Positions 1-11,029 of a stretch of DNA of 64,000 nt are shown here, one piece after another. Position numbers and translations under genes: made by a program. Below the pieces are notes generated by a model. That model saw nothing but the letters and a program-made list of their open reading frames with translations, had not been told where the DNA came from and made no database searches. The stretch's first letter is position 1. Every line of letters begins with the position of its first letter. Origin of the DNA: Nymphaea colorata (Eukaryota; Streptophyta; Magnoliopsida; Nymphaeales; Nymphaeaceae); NCBI RefSeq assembly GCF_008831285.2, contig NC_045138.2, positions 38,617,115 through 38,681,114 on the forward strand. The letters are read 5' to 3'.

Positions 1-656
1 GCCAGAGCCGCCGGAGGCAGCGACGCCGTAGCTCAAGAACTCGCTGTCGCCGACGTTCACGTCCGGCACATAGGACGAAAACGAATCATCGTGGCGGGAC
101 GAGTCGCGGCTGTACCGCGTGAAGGAATTGGCGGCGACGTTCGCGTTCTCGGAATACTTCTTGAACGAGTCGATTCCGCCAGTGGAGCCGGACCGGTAGT
201 TTGAGAAGTTACGGCCAGAGTAGGAGGTGAAATCGACATTAGACTCGTGCTTCTCAAGGCTGGGGGAGGGGTCCGGGAAGCAGAAAAGGTGCGCGGCGTC
301 GCACAATGTGGGGAGATGCAAGGCGAGCGAGCTCTGCTCGGCGTAGCGCCGGAGAACAGACGAGTGGAGGGCGTCGAGAGGGGAGGCCTTCTCCATCAGA
401 AACGCCGGTTTCGGCGTGTTGGGTATGTGCACGTTCCAGTAACGGAGAACGGAGGCCTTCGCAGAGAGAGGGTTCAGGCCCGGAACCCCGCCGCTTCCCG
501 AGGCGATTGCCTGCAAGACCAAGAAAAGGATGAGAGAAATCTTTGTGAGAGAAGCAATTCTGAAGACTACCCAATTCAGGAAACGGGGAAAATTCGAGAA
601 CCCACCATGAGAAATTGCAGAAGGAGAAGCAGAAGCCAAATGCTGAGGGCCGCCAT
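1..656 (-). CDS. Polygalacturonase 1 beta-like BURP-domain protein, N-terminal part
   Basis: Cell-wall glycoprotein of the PG1-beta (AroGP) branch of the BURP family; members associate with polygalacturonase and affect pectin breakdown. Seen: the start codon at 656-654 opens a hydrophobic signal peptide (MAALSIWLLLLLLQFLM). Exon 1 is 606-656. A 95-bp GT-AG intron (511-605) keeps the frame at phase 0. Exon 2 (1-510) continues off the window. The mature part has the family opening with an RYW motif (VLRYWNVHIPN), a conserved KASPLDA block, a CDAAHLFCFPDP cysteine pair, and then the FxxY repeat region (FTSY, FSNY, FKKY, FTRY, FSSY, FLSY). The C-terminal BURP domain lies outside the window, so the family call rests on the N-terminus and repeats. 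The exon is markedly GC-richer than its surroundings. The first 17 codons run into a stop if not spliced, which supports the intron. Confidence 0.88.
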
Positions 657-671
657 TGATGGAGCTCCCTT

Positions 672-701
672 TCTCTCTCCTCTCTCTCTCTCTCTCTCTC
701 T
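672..701. repeat. CT microsatellite in the 5' leader of the BURP gene
   Basis: An almost pure CT tract (GA on the coding strand) lies directly upstream of the BURP start codon, in the presumed 5' untranslated leader. Such tracts are common in plant core promoters and leaders. No separate function can be claimed. Confidence 0.7.
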
Positions 702-761
702 GTAGCTTCCTTTCTCTCTCTTTCACGAGAAGGCGAGTGTGTGGAGAGGGAGGTGGAGGGA

Positions 762-771
762 ACTAAATAGA
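762..771 (-). promoter_or_regulatory. TATA-like box for the BURP gene
   Basis: On the minus strand the sequence reads CTATTTAGTT about 105 bp upstream of the start codon, at a plausible distance for a TATA box with a short CT-rich leader. This is a consensus match only; no transcription start is visible. Confidence 0.3.
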
Positions 772-1340
772 GTGACTGAAGGGGTTTTGTTTTTGTTTTT
801 GTTTGATTTGAAATTTTTCACTGCCTTTTTCAAATACTCATCTTAAAAACGGAGAGAAAGTGATGAACAAATAGTTTAAGAAGAAGAAAAGGTCAAAATT
901 ACCCTTGATTCTTTTCTTAAATGACATCTATGTTTCCCAATCTTTTCACTTAAGTGACCAGTATACCCTTCAAGAAGCTGATTTTTTGACGTCTTTTGAA
1001 AATGAATGTAAGACATCTGTATTACAATTTCTGCAAGAGTCAATAATTCTTTGCTTTTAAGATGTTCCTTTTCAGTGAGAAGCTTTTGAAGATTCTGAAG
1101 TTAGAAACAATGCTCCCGTTTGATATATCTTACTTGGAATAGCATCTTGCATTTCATTTTTTCTTTGGAACAATTCAACTACTCGTCGGAGTGGAAGCCA
1201 GTGATGTTTTTTCTTGTTTTTTTTTTCTCTTTTTTTTTATTAGAAAGCTGCAGTTAGACAGACCTCTACTTAGATGACGCCAAAAGATGTGCAGTCCCAA
1301 TATTATTAAGCTATTGACCTTCAAATTGAAAGTTTTAAGA

Positions 1341-3475
1341 CTAACCCCTCAGCCAAGTCGACAGAGATTTTGCGGGCGGAAGCCATGATACATCAGGTTT
1401 GAATTGTTCTTTCATTAGTTCAGACAGTCTCTGATCCTGGTGTACTCCAAGTGCAGAAAGACCAGTCAGGCCTTCAAAGTTGATGGTGGAAAGTTTTCAA
1501 GATTAAAGAGATCGAAGGCTTTTGGTGGGAACAAAAGGACTAGAACTGTACATATTCCATGGTGAAAAACTAAAATGTTTCAGGAAGAGTTCCCCAGCTT
1601 TTGACGCCCCAGTGTGCGGTAGAGAGAGACTTCTCCAACCAAGAACACCTCAAAAACTTTTTCCTATTCATCAAACACAATAATTAAGGATGGCAAACTG
1701 GAAAGCATGCTGGAGCTTGAGCTCATAAGTGAATGGTGAAGCAGCTTTGAATTCTCTGGCAGGCAAAGGGCACCTGAATCTTTGCACTCAAGGAGCTTAT
1801 TGCTGCTTTTAGAGAAGGTTCAGGTTCGATTTTCCTTGTCGTCCCACTCATTTTGAAAGAATTGGGAACCTGAGTTTTCATGGCAATGTCTTGATCGGAG
1901 AGACAGCCTTTCCAATCTACCCAAAAAAAAAAAAAAAAAAAAGGAAAAAAGCAAAACCGCAAATGAATCAGAACTATGGTGGGGATTTTGCCATCCACTT
2001 TGGCATGAATTGGGAATCTCATCTTAGAGTGAAGCGGATATCCCAAGATATCCCATTAATCCTCTTAATGGGGATCTCCAGTATTACATGATCAGTAATC
2101 CCAAGGAGCTTAGGTACGACCTTTTTGAATGAGTGGTCACTGTTCATTCTCCATTCTGCAGTGGGACAATGTGAACTCTGCAGTTACAGTAATTGAAAAG
2201 GATGAACGAAGAAAATATCGCACATTTTGGAAGATATCACATTGGAATGTGCGATGAGATTCAGAAAGCATGAAGCAAGATTCGAATCGGAAGCAGGGAA
2301 GCATTCGAAAGGGGCAAGGAGCTGGTTGATTTTCTTGGTAACCATGGTAAATTCATTCTTGGGATGAATCTGCTACGATGTTCTGTCATCGAGCAGTTTA
2401 AGATGAATAGATGCACGCCGGTGGTCAACTAAAGACAACTTGTTCTTCTTCTTGAGGACAAGTACAATTTTGCTTTCAACTGTGATCAAATCTATGTAAC
2501 AAGGACAAATCAGTTCCTCGTTCCTGTGGTTAAGGACAGAACATGGCATGTAGCACAACCTCGAACTTACAGCCAATTCTTTTGTTTTTCAAGCCCATCT
2601 CTAGCCTCTTCGTGACATTTTCTATTAATTTAAGCACACTTTTACGTATTAGGATAACAGGAGCAATTTTGAACCAATAACCTTGCAATGTTGCAGCATT
2701 ATAGTCCTTGCTTGTGTCTTTCTGAGTAAATAATCGTAGGAACTGTTTGCTTCTCCAATTCTCTATCACAGAAGCTACAAAGTTAAAGGTTCCTGTAAGA
2801 ACAACTGAATGCTTCCTTTTAGTATGCCATGTTACTGAACTAGTCATTCCTTGTAGTTCCTTTTTAAAATAATGTGTCTTTTTTCAGAAAAAAAAGAACA
2901 AGAACAGTCCTCCGCTGCATACAGATCAGGAGGCAGTGGCTTCTTTCTGCCATTTTTGTGGTATCAGTTCTCAACGAGCAAAAAGTTAAGATAAAGGCTG
3001 TATCAAAAGTATCAGAAAGCCTGGCGCAAATTGCCATCTGCTTTGAACCCCATTTGTTAAAAAAGTCCCTTGAAAGTAGTCTTGATATCAAAACCCAGGT
3101 TACATGCTTTTAGCTCATCAAAAGGGCATCTGAAGTTTTCTGATAGAATAAAAAAATTTCATGAGGAGTGCTAGAGTTATCATAGTTTTGTCGATCCTTT
3201 CCTTTAAGTTCTCTAATGGGCTGCTTGAAATAAGCCAGAACGATGTTAGAATCCTGATTTAGCATCAAACCAAGCTTTTTCAGAAACTAATTTTGGTTCT
3301 ACAACTGTGTCTGCAACACGACTTTAGTAGCATCCAAACAGGTTGTAGATCTTTCGCCATGTTCAGAAGGATCACTACGTAGCTTTTCAAGCTTTACGCA
3401 ACTACCAAAATCTGGTAAAAGCACCAGTTGAGATCCTGGGAAAAGTTCTTCTGAAACATGAAAGACGGTGCAGTC
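1341..3475 (-). pseudogene. Fragments of an unidentified, frame-broken protein gene
   Basis: I do not recognise the family. Reading the minus strand gives several coding-like stretches in order, interrupted by stops and frame changes. About 3475-3299 is open for about 57 codons (contains FHVSEELFPGSQLVLLPDF) and ends in a stop. From 2345 it is open for over 50 codons (MVTKKINQLLAPFECF). After a stop it continues in the same frame with KVVPKLLGITDHVILEIPIK and NGISWDIRFTL to about 2030. Near 1650-1610 it reads FEVFLVGEVSLYRTLG. From 1494 to a stop at 1341-1343 it reads GLTGLSALGVHQDQ and ends SWLPPAKSLSTWLRG. Amino-acid composition is protein-like and the pieces share one strand, but no complete exon-intron model joins them. 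Best read as a decayed gene; a many-exon real gene is possible. Confidence 0.3.
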
Positions 3476-4467
3476 CTGTCACTCTTTCCAAACCTCACCG
3501 GAAGACTACTTCCCAAAAACGAACTTTCCTGGCCTCACAACTCCCCTGTCGACTTCCACTGTTGCTTCTCGTTGGTTTCTCCTTGGTTCTTTCTAAACAT
3601 GGCTCATGTTTTCACCAGTGCACTTTTTAAACCTTTGGCTTCTTGCCACACTTTAAGTACCTTCTTACTGCTGTGCTCGATCACATCTCAGCAACACGTT
3701 CTCCTAGAAACCTGAAGAAGAAAACAGACTCTTTATATCCCTCAGTGAGACACTCTTGATCTCAGTGAAACTTGATTGCAGCATTCAAGAATGCTTGTTA
3801 CTGCAATTAATAGCAGTAGGTAGCCTGGATGAAATGCTTCGACGCCATCTGAGAATTTCAGGAAAGGTTTAACATGGTTGTCTTTAGAGATCATGAGTGA
3901 GAGAGAGAGAGATGAACTCTTATTAAAGGGGCTATCATCATGACATTTTGCAGGTCTAGCCTAGTACATCAAATGGACTCTTAGGGGGTAACTTGTGCAG
4001 TCTGCTCCTGGTTTCCTGCAGTCATGGAGCCAGAAATGTTTGGTTAATGGGTACGACAGTTCAAAATTTAAACTTTAAGGGGCACTTCTGTATAAATAAA
4101 AAAATAATTAAGGAGGGAGGTACCCATGTATAAATAAGGTAATTTTTGGGGGGCTGGTGTGGGCAGTGTGCCTACATCAACCCACACCTGCCTCAACTTT
4201 GGGTTTCCTGCATGCTTGTCTGCTTTTTATAGATCGGGTGTCATGTTGGATCTAAGTCACACACCTCCATGATTTCAGCCTGGTTCAACCCCTAGATCAA
4301 TGACGAAACATATTGGGAATAAACTCTAGGCATATACTCTTGTTATCTTATGCATAGTTTAAATTCAATAAGAAAAAAATTCCAAAATCCTTGGTTGTTA
4401 ATGTTACTTTCTATTTTGCATAGTTATGTATCTAATATTGTGAAGAAATTTAGGGGACGTATGGACG

Positions 4468-4596
4468 ATGTTAAATAGTTGGTTGTCTTAGTTTTAGTCT
4501 TGTAGGTGCTGAAAACAAAGCTGTTAGTTGGGATCTGCCGGACCAAGGACTTGAGCGTGATGTAAATGGGTCGAGTCTTTATAGTGGTATCAGAGC
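4468..4596 (+). mobile_element. LTR end plus tRNA-Met primer-binding site remnant
   Basis: Positions 4585-4596 read TGGTATCAGAGC, the standard primer-binding site complementary to the 3' end of plant initiator tRNA-Met that follows the 5' LTR of many plant retrotransposons. The roughly 115 bp before it (4468-4583, ending TTTATAG) resemble the tandem LTR-like unit at 62.8-63.3 kb: both contain a TTAAATAG-TGGTTGTC block, an AGTCTT-TTAGG-GCTGAA block and a GTGGG/ATGGGT-to-TTATAG end. No gag or pol reading frame follows, so this is a fragment. Confidence 0.5.
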
Positions 4597-7500
4597 ATGT
4601 TCAACACTTGGGCTTGAAGTTCCACACACACAAGTGCGTATGACTTAAAAGTGGTGAATTGTAATGCCTCAGTTTGAAAAGTTTAGTCTCGTATGTGCAC
4701 GAATGAATGTAGTAGTGATTAAACATGTACTAGTGATGCAACAAACACCTTGAATATGGAAGATTCTTCTGTGCCTTCCATGTATAATTCTTTTTCATGT
4801 CATGGTAAACCATGGAAAAGAACATCAAAACGGTGTCCTTGAGGGGAAACACTATAAAGGGATCGCCTAGACGCGTAAACACTGTCCCTTGTTTGCATGT
4901 GCCTACAGGCCCCACGGGAACACCCTCACCCCTTTTGTTCCACATGCTCCGAATGCATATCAAACATCCTTCCCTGGCCCAGAATTGAATTCTTTTCGGC
5001 GAGTTTGAAACTTGTGACATCCCATCAACTTGGTTATTGGATGCTTTCGGCATGTTTCAAAAACTTGTGATGTTCCATCAACTTGGTTAGTTAAAACAAG
5101 TCGCGATTGCCGGACAAGCAGAGCCCTTGTGAGTGGAACAAATCTAAAGTTTGTACATCTAGTGATTGAGGAACGGCATTATATTTCGTTATATTGTGCT
5201 AATTTTGTCTTGGCAAGGTAACATCAAACACAGTTACGTGATCAATAATGGGAAAGAAATCATGGGATCAAAGCAGCCAAATGGAACAGGGCCCTTCTCC
5301 AGCTAATATAAGAGCTCTAGTTGGATTCTTTTGGATCTAAATCTCAGATCAAATTATTCTCGGATTAAACTACTCCGGGTCGATTGCCAACTAAATATTT
5401 CGGACTTATGCCTAAGTTTTCCGCAGAAAGAACCGCACGGGTTCCTCACATCTTTTTTCTCTGGGAAAACGGGTACTAGATTGTGGTCTAGGACTGGGAG
5501 GGAACCGCAAATCCAGATCTGAAGATGTTCTTCTGGGTTGCAATTCAAATCTGTTCATTAGAAGCCAATACTGGATCTCCAGATCCAGATCCAGATCCGA
5601 AACCCGTCTTGAGCAGCCTGCATCAGCTACCATGTTGGTCACAAGTGGAGCGACGGCCAAAAGAGGTGAAGGGCATTTTGGGAAAGCGAAAAATATTCCA
5701 CATATGTGAACTATTGTGAAGTGGTAGTGGTTGTCTTTTCTGCATTGACAAAGGAAAAGAGGGGTGGCTTTCAGCAAATACCAGAAAAGTGATTTAAAGT
5801 TTTCCTTTTGTTGGCTTTACTAGAAACCGCGTTGAGATGTTAGAAGACGCGTTCTCTTTCTCTCTCACATATTTTTTTATAATAAGAAAAGTCCAAAAAT
5901 AAAGGAAAGAAAAAAAAGGGTTGCATCATTGGATGGATGCTGTGAGGAATGTGGGAATGGAGACAAAAGAGCAGTACCTTCACACATTTACTGCTCACCA
6001 CACACATTTCCTTCTCATTCTTTTGGTGTTTATTGTATTGGTGGTTCTATTTTTCCTACTTTGGGTCATAGCTAGATTCAGTGGCAATAATCAATGCACC
6101 TAAGTTGCCAATATTGTTGAAAATATATCTAAGTTTTTAAGACACTAGTGCAAACAGTTGGCTTCCTCAAGAATTAAATGCAGCTTGCAAAAATGGAATC
6201 CAGAATGATAAGTCCCTCATTTCAAATTCAAGAACCAGCGGTCTCTAGTTCGATTCCTATAGCTGCAAGTCGATGCAGCTTTAGACGAACCTAGGGCAGG
6301 CGGCAGAGCAGGAGAAGAGAACCTTGGCTTGTAGTTGCGTTGCGTGCCGGAGAATGAGATGTAGACCCATGATCATATCCGCGATTAAGAACCTGCTAGT
6401 TCCAAACTTTGGAGTAGAAAAGTGGGACTCTAACGAAGAAGCAGTAATGGAATTTGAGAGTTGTTGCAAATGCATGGTATTGCCAATGTTCATCCTCTCT
6501 CACATGTCAATTTACTGTACTCATCTCCATGAAATGCAGGTTTCTTTTCCCCTTTGAATAGCTTATCTGATAAGTGTTGCAGAAGATAAAAGACAAAAAA
6601 GGGGGCGGGGTAAATTAAGGGGTAAAATTTGAGAGCAGCATTGGAAACACGTAGGGACAGCGGATTTCTTAGGTCCTTTCTCTACATCCAGTTGCATTTT
6701 GTGTGTGTGTATATATATATATATTGGATTTTTCCTTTCAGTGGAAAAATTTTTCAGCTTTTCACATCCCCGATGCATTGTATTGGGCAGTTAGGCAGAG
6801 CTGAACATGATTGGAGAATTTTCATTATATATATATATATATATTGCAACATTGAAAGCAACGATTCAGGTAAGAAAAACTCATAAGGGTGAAGACGAAG
6901 CACATTAAGATTGGACAGGGTGAGATATGATCCGACAGATTCCTTGCCAGTTCATCGAACAAAGGAAAAAGCAGGCCAATGTGATTAGTCGCCAAAACTA
7001 GACGGCTAGATCTCCAAAAGTTCTTTTATTTTTTATCGGTTAAAAAAAGAGTTATTTGCTTTTTTAAGAGAACTAGGAGTATCAATAGTCCCCGCTGGTT
7101 CATGACCCTTTTCTGATCGACAAGTCCTGATTCTCCATATTCATTTGCAAATGCAAATGGTTCTTGTCGGATCTTCTTTGATTGGATATGGGTTCAAATT
7201 TGAATGTCTGAAGTACAATCCAGATCCAACAGGACAAAGATCCAACTTTTGCATACAATCGGGTCAATCCTTGTCAGATCTGGATTTAATTTTAGTCGCT
7301 CAGACCGTACAACGAATCCGAGTTTGATTAAGAATACTCAGACCCAGTTTTTCGACATACTCAGTCCAAGACGGTTAATCAACGTTCAAATGAAAAGAAT
7401 AGTCTTTCGACATCTTAGTTGGTGTTCGCCTAGAACGTAATATAGCTGGGCACATGGACAGTTTGATTCCTGTGGGCACTATTACCTTAGGACAGCATAC

Positions 7501-7812
7501 AGTGAGATCGCCAACACCAACTTAAGGATGTATTGTATCCGACCTAGGTCTCTGATACAGTCCAAGACCCGCAGAGACAGGATGAATGGAGGGTCCTTTG
7601 TGATTCTTTTTTGGTGGTGGGTTGTTAACTTCATGTTCATCCGAAACATCTAATTTTGCAACAGTAAAGCAGAAGCTAGTTGTGAACAAGAAGCTCCATG
7701 CCAAATTTTGGAACCAAAACTAGGACTAATGAATAATTGCTTGAAGGCAAGAATTGGAATCCAATGTTTCAATTATGTGGTGAATGAAAGGACTCTTCTC
7801 AAAGTGTGTTTC

Positions 7813-7965
7813 TCAAGCATGCAATTGAAGTGGGTCCTTGAACCTTGGTGTTCTAGTGTTTGCACCTCCATTATTTGCTGCACTGCTCTCACTAGATCCC
7901 CAAGCTGTACTTGCTGAGGAGTACTGCAACCCCTGTGAATTTCCAGCAGACTCACATTGCCATTG
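7813..7965 (-). other. Possible orphan terminal exon, unidentified
   Basis: A 51-codon open stretch on the minus strand starts right after a plausible acceptor (TTAGCAG, 7967-7966 being the AG) and ends at a TGA (7815-7813). The peptide is Ser/Asn/Gly rich (QYSSASTAWGSSESSAANN) and ends TPRFKDPLQLHA. I do not recognise it, and no matching upstream exon was found. It may be a gene fragment or chance. Confidence 0.2.
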
Positions 7966-8990
7966 CTGCTAACCTAATTTTCTTGATCAATTAAGTTGCG
8001 AATATTGAGGCAATGACAAGTCATAATTTTTGTCGCTGTTTTCTTGCGATCGAAAGGGAATCTTTCGGGCCTCTACATGCAAGATGGCAGCATTTCACAA
8101 AAGACTTAGACTACGCAGTCCAAAGCCATGAATGAGGCATGTACCCCGAGCATTGAACTCTTGACCTCCTTCAACTTGAAAGTTATAAGGTCTAACAAAT
8201 CTAATTAGACAAAAGAGTGTTGTTACTGTTAGTAAATGAAATCATCAACCAGCAATTTGACGTGTCTCGGTTTTACCTCACTAGTTGTGTCATTGCACAA
8301 GAATCGCCACATCTTCTAAAAAGTTCGGTGCGAACTTTTCACGGCGAAGCTTACGACGACAACAGTGGAATTCGAATCCAGACCTTATAGTAAGATCAAT
8401 TTACTTATGATTCTGCACAACTTGAGGCCCCATGGTTCTGATAGTACCATACATGAAGCCCAACTTTTACATTGAGAGCTTGATGCATGGAATATGAACT
8501 CGAGGACTTTCTAATGTATGTGGTATCTCTACTATGTGGTATGGCGGGCTATCCATGTAATTTCAGTTTTGATTCTTGTGGGTGCTACCTTTCTGTATTA
8601 CAAACAATGACATGCATGACACTCGAGTTGAAAGATATATCATACAACTACCAAGGGCCCGAAGCAGTTCTAGACTGGAGAGGTTTCACAAATTAGTCCT
8701 TTGGGTTTACTAAAGTAGTTTCTAGATATGCACCAGGGCATACACAAAATTTTCACACCAAGGTAGAGGACGAGTGGTGCCAATGATGTATTGTCAAGAT
8801 GACAAACTTCATCCAAGTCAAAAGCAGATTAAATGGAGAGTTCTAGCTGCTCAAGTTGTCATTCGACTAGGCATGGGCGTGCGCCCACGCTCACGCCTAG
8901 TCTCGCCTATATGTGATTAGGGGTGTCTGCGCCCAGTCCATAAAACTCGAAGAGACACTCATCTAAGTGCTTAAATTGTCACGTGATTTA

Positions 8991-9360
8991 TGTTTCATAT
9001 TTCATTGATATTATTATGTAATATTCTGTTTATATCCATCTTCTAATCATGTTTCACTATATTCTGTAAAACTAAAAAGTCTGATTTCTCGTTTCTGTTT
9101 CGGATTTTCAGTTAGCTTTTAAGTCGTCATACGATGTCTGTTTCATATTTCATTGATATAATTATGTAATATTCTGTTTTATATCTATATTCTAATTATG
9201 TTTAATTATATTCTGCAAAACTGAAGTCTGATTGCTCATTTCTGTTTCAGACTTTTATCTAACTACTTTGTTACATTATTTCTGTTTCATATGTCATTGA
9301 TATGATCACATAATATTCTGTTTATACCTATATTCTGATTATGTTTCATTATATTCATAT
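8991..9360. repeat. 148-bp minisatellite, about 2.5 copies
   Basis: Three successive copies begin with TGTTTCATAT at 8991, 9139 and 9283 (periods 148 and 144 bp). Each continues through a TCATTGATAT block, a TAATATTCTGTTTATA block and an AT-rich ATTCTGCAAAACT region; the third copy stops around 9360. The array is bordered by GC-richer sequence around 8875-8940 and 9685-9710, so it may be the interior of a larger transposable element. Confidence 0.75.
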
Positions 9361-10414
9361 CACTAGGTTTTCTTTGTTATGATTTATGAATTGAAGTGGA
9401 CATTTGAGTTAGAAACTTCTTGTATTGATTTTTAGCTTCTTGGATCTTCAAGGCTATAAACTTTACATTTGATATTCCATATACAAATAAAATATAAATC
9501 ATATAATATTGACTGCCACTGATTGTTGTTATATCACTATTAGTCATATTATATAACTCAATAGTTAATCACTTAGTGTATATATATAATAGTTGTTTCC
9601 GAACTTTTTAATATATATACATATATTAAGTATTATATAATATTTACTTTATGTAAATACATACAACCATAATGAATTGAACGGTCGCCTAAGTGCCCCC
9701 AGGCACCATATCGACTTTATGTAATACACTCTCGCCCTTCTTTACTTTATATAAAAGGATATCGAGAAGATAATGGAAAAGGCAATCTCAGATTGCATTC
9801 TCAGTCGGTGGGATGAAAGAACACATTGAACTACCTTACTGCAAAACTACATATGCTATCTCTTTCATAATCACCAAATACATTCTTACTGTCATGGCGG
9901 ATTTTAGCACGGTGCCCAAGATGCCACAAAGACAATGGGGACAAGCATCAAGAAAAAAAATGAGGCCTTGTGATTACTTCATATATAACCAGATGAAAAC
10001 AGTGACATAGAGGAAGAGAAAACTATGCATTTCAAGAGAGACATCATCGAATAGCCTTGTAGCATACTGTAAAAACATCACACCATATGACGATAAAAAC
10101 ATAAAGCTCAGTTCTCAAGTACCATTAATAACAAAAACTTTAGGCGACGAGTAAACCAAAGTTACTAGTCGTGTGTACTGGTGCAATCATCTGCCCAATT
10201 TATCTAGCAAATCCAGCCAGAAGCAATCACAGTAAACCATTGATGTTGGCCACTCATGACCCCTTTCCAATAGCTTTTCAAGATTGTAAACGATGATTTC
10301 TCTCTCCATTTTCCTACCAAAGATATTTTCTTACTGTGGCATGCCACAACTCAAAATCCCTGTATCGCGTCATCCCCTTCTTTCAGCAACTAACAGCGGC
10401 CAGCAGAGAGTCGT

Positions 10415-10993
10415 TTATTCTTCAACCACATTCACAAGTTCATACTCAACTAGGGAAAGATTGTTATCTTCTTTAACTATGAATTCAGCAGGATCAGTGA
10501 CCTCCACACGGCCCCATTTATCAACGGCCAGCCTCATTGACCCTTTGAACATGTCGATTTTTGCATTCCTCAGTATTACAGTTGCATCAGGTTTCATCAG
10601 ATCCACTGGAGAAGAACAAAAGGTAATAAACCGTGAGGTCGAGGAGGATAATTAACAAAATCAAAAATGAGGAAAATGGATGATTAAATATTAGTCATCC
10701 CTATAATACCCTATCCTTCCCAGAGTAAAACATAATTAACATAGACAACATATTCAATCATGAATGCCATGTAGCATCGTTAGAATATGGCAACATTCAG
10801 AAAAGGTATGGTGTTTTAACGTGCCTCCACGCTACATCACCTGAGTGGAGGTGCACAGGTGCGGATCAGGCAATTTTTTTAAAAAAAAAATAGGTAAGGG
10901 TGTAGCGAGCTATGTTACAAGGGTGCAGGGTGTGGATGCGAGATGCAACAAGTTCCAAAAAAAATTGGATGCAGGGGTGCAACGACAGCATAA

Positions 10994-11029
<36 letters not shown>

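Larger units (their letters stand above)
3720..8990. other. Intergenic stretch, mostly unassigned
   Basis: No confident gene is seen. The stretch holds an LTR/primer-binding-site remnant near 4.5 kb, short GA and TA microsatellites (3898-3912, 6703-6724, 6826-6844), and scattered GATCCAGATC-rich patches near 5.58 and 7.2 kb that recur at about 16.65, 48.2, 50.05, 51.5 and 61.8 kb and probably come from one old repeat family. One possible orphan terminal exon (7813-7965, minus) is listed separately. Confidence 0.5.

Noticed and set aside
247-705. A 152-codon plus-strand frame over the BURP gene
   Set aside because: It is the antisense shadow of the GC-rich BURP exon, which has signal peptide, intron and family motifs on the other strand.
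5921-6103. A 60-codon frame with a strong C-terminal membrane-like segment
   Set aside because: The hydrophobic run comes from a T-rich stretch; there is no homology I recognise and no promoter or splice evidence.
6235-6275. AGTTCGATTCC resembling a tRNA T-loop
   Set aside because: No acceptor stem, D-arm or anticodon arm can be folded around it.
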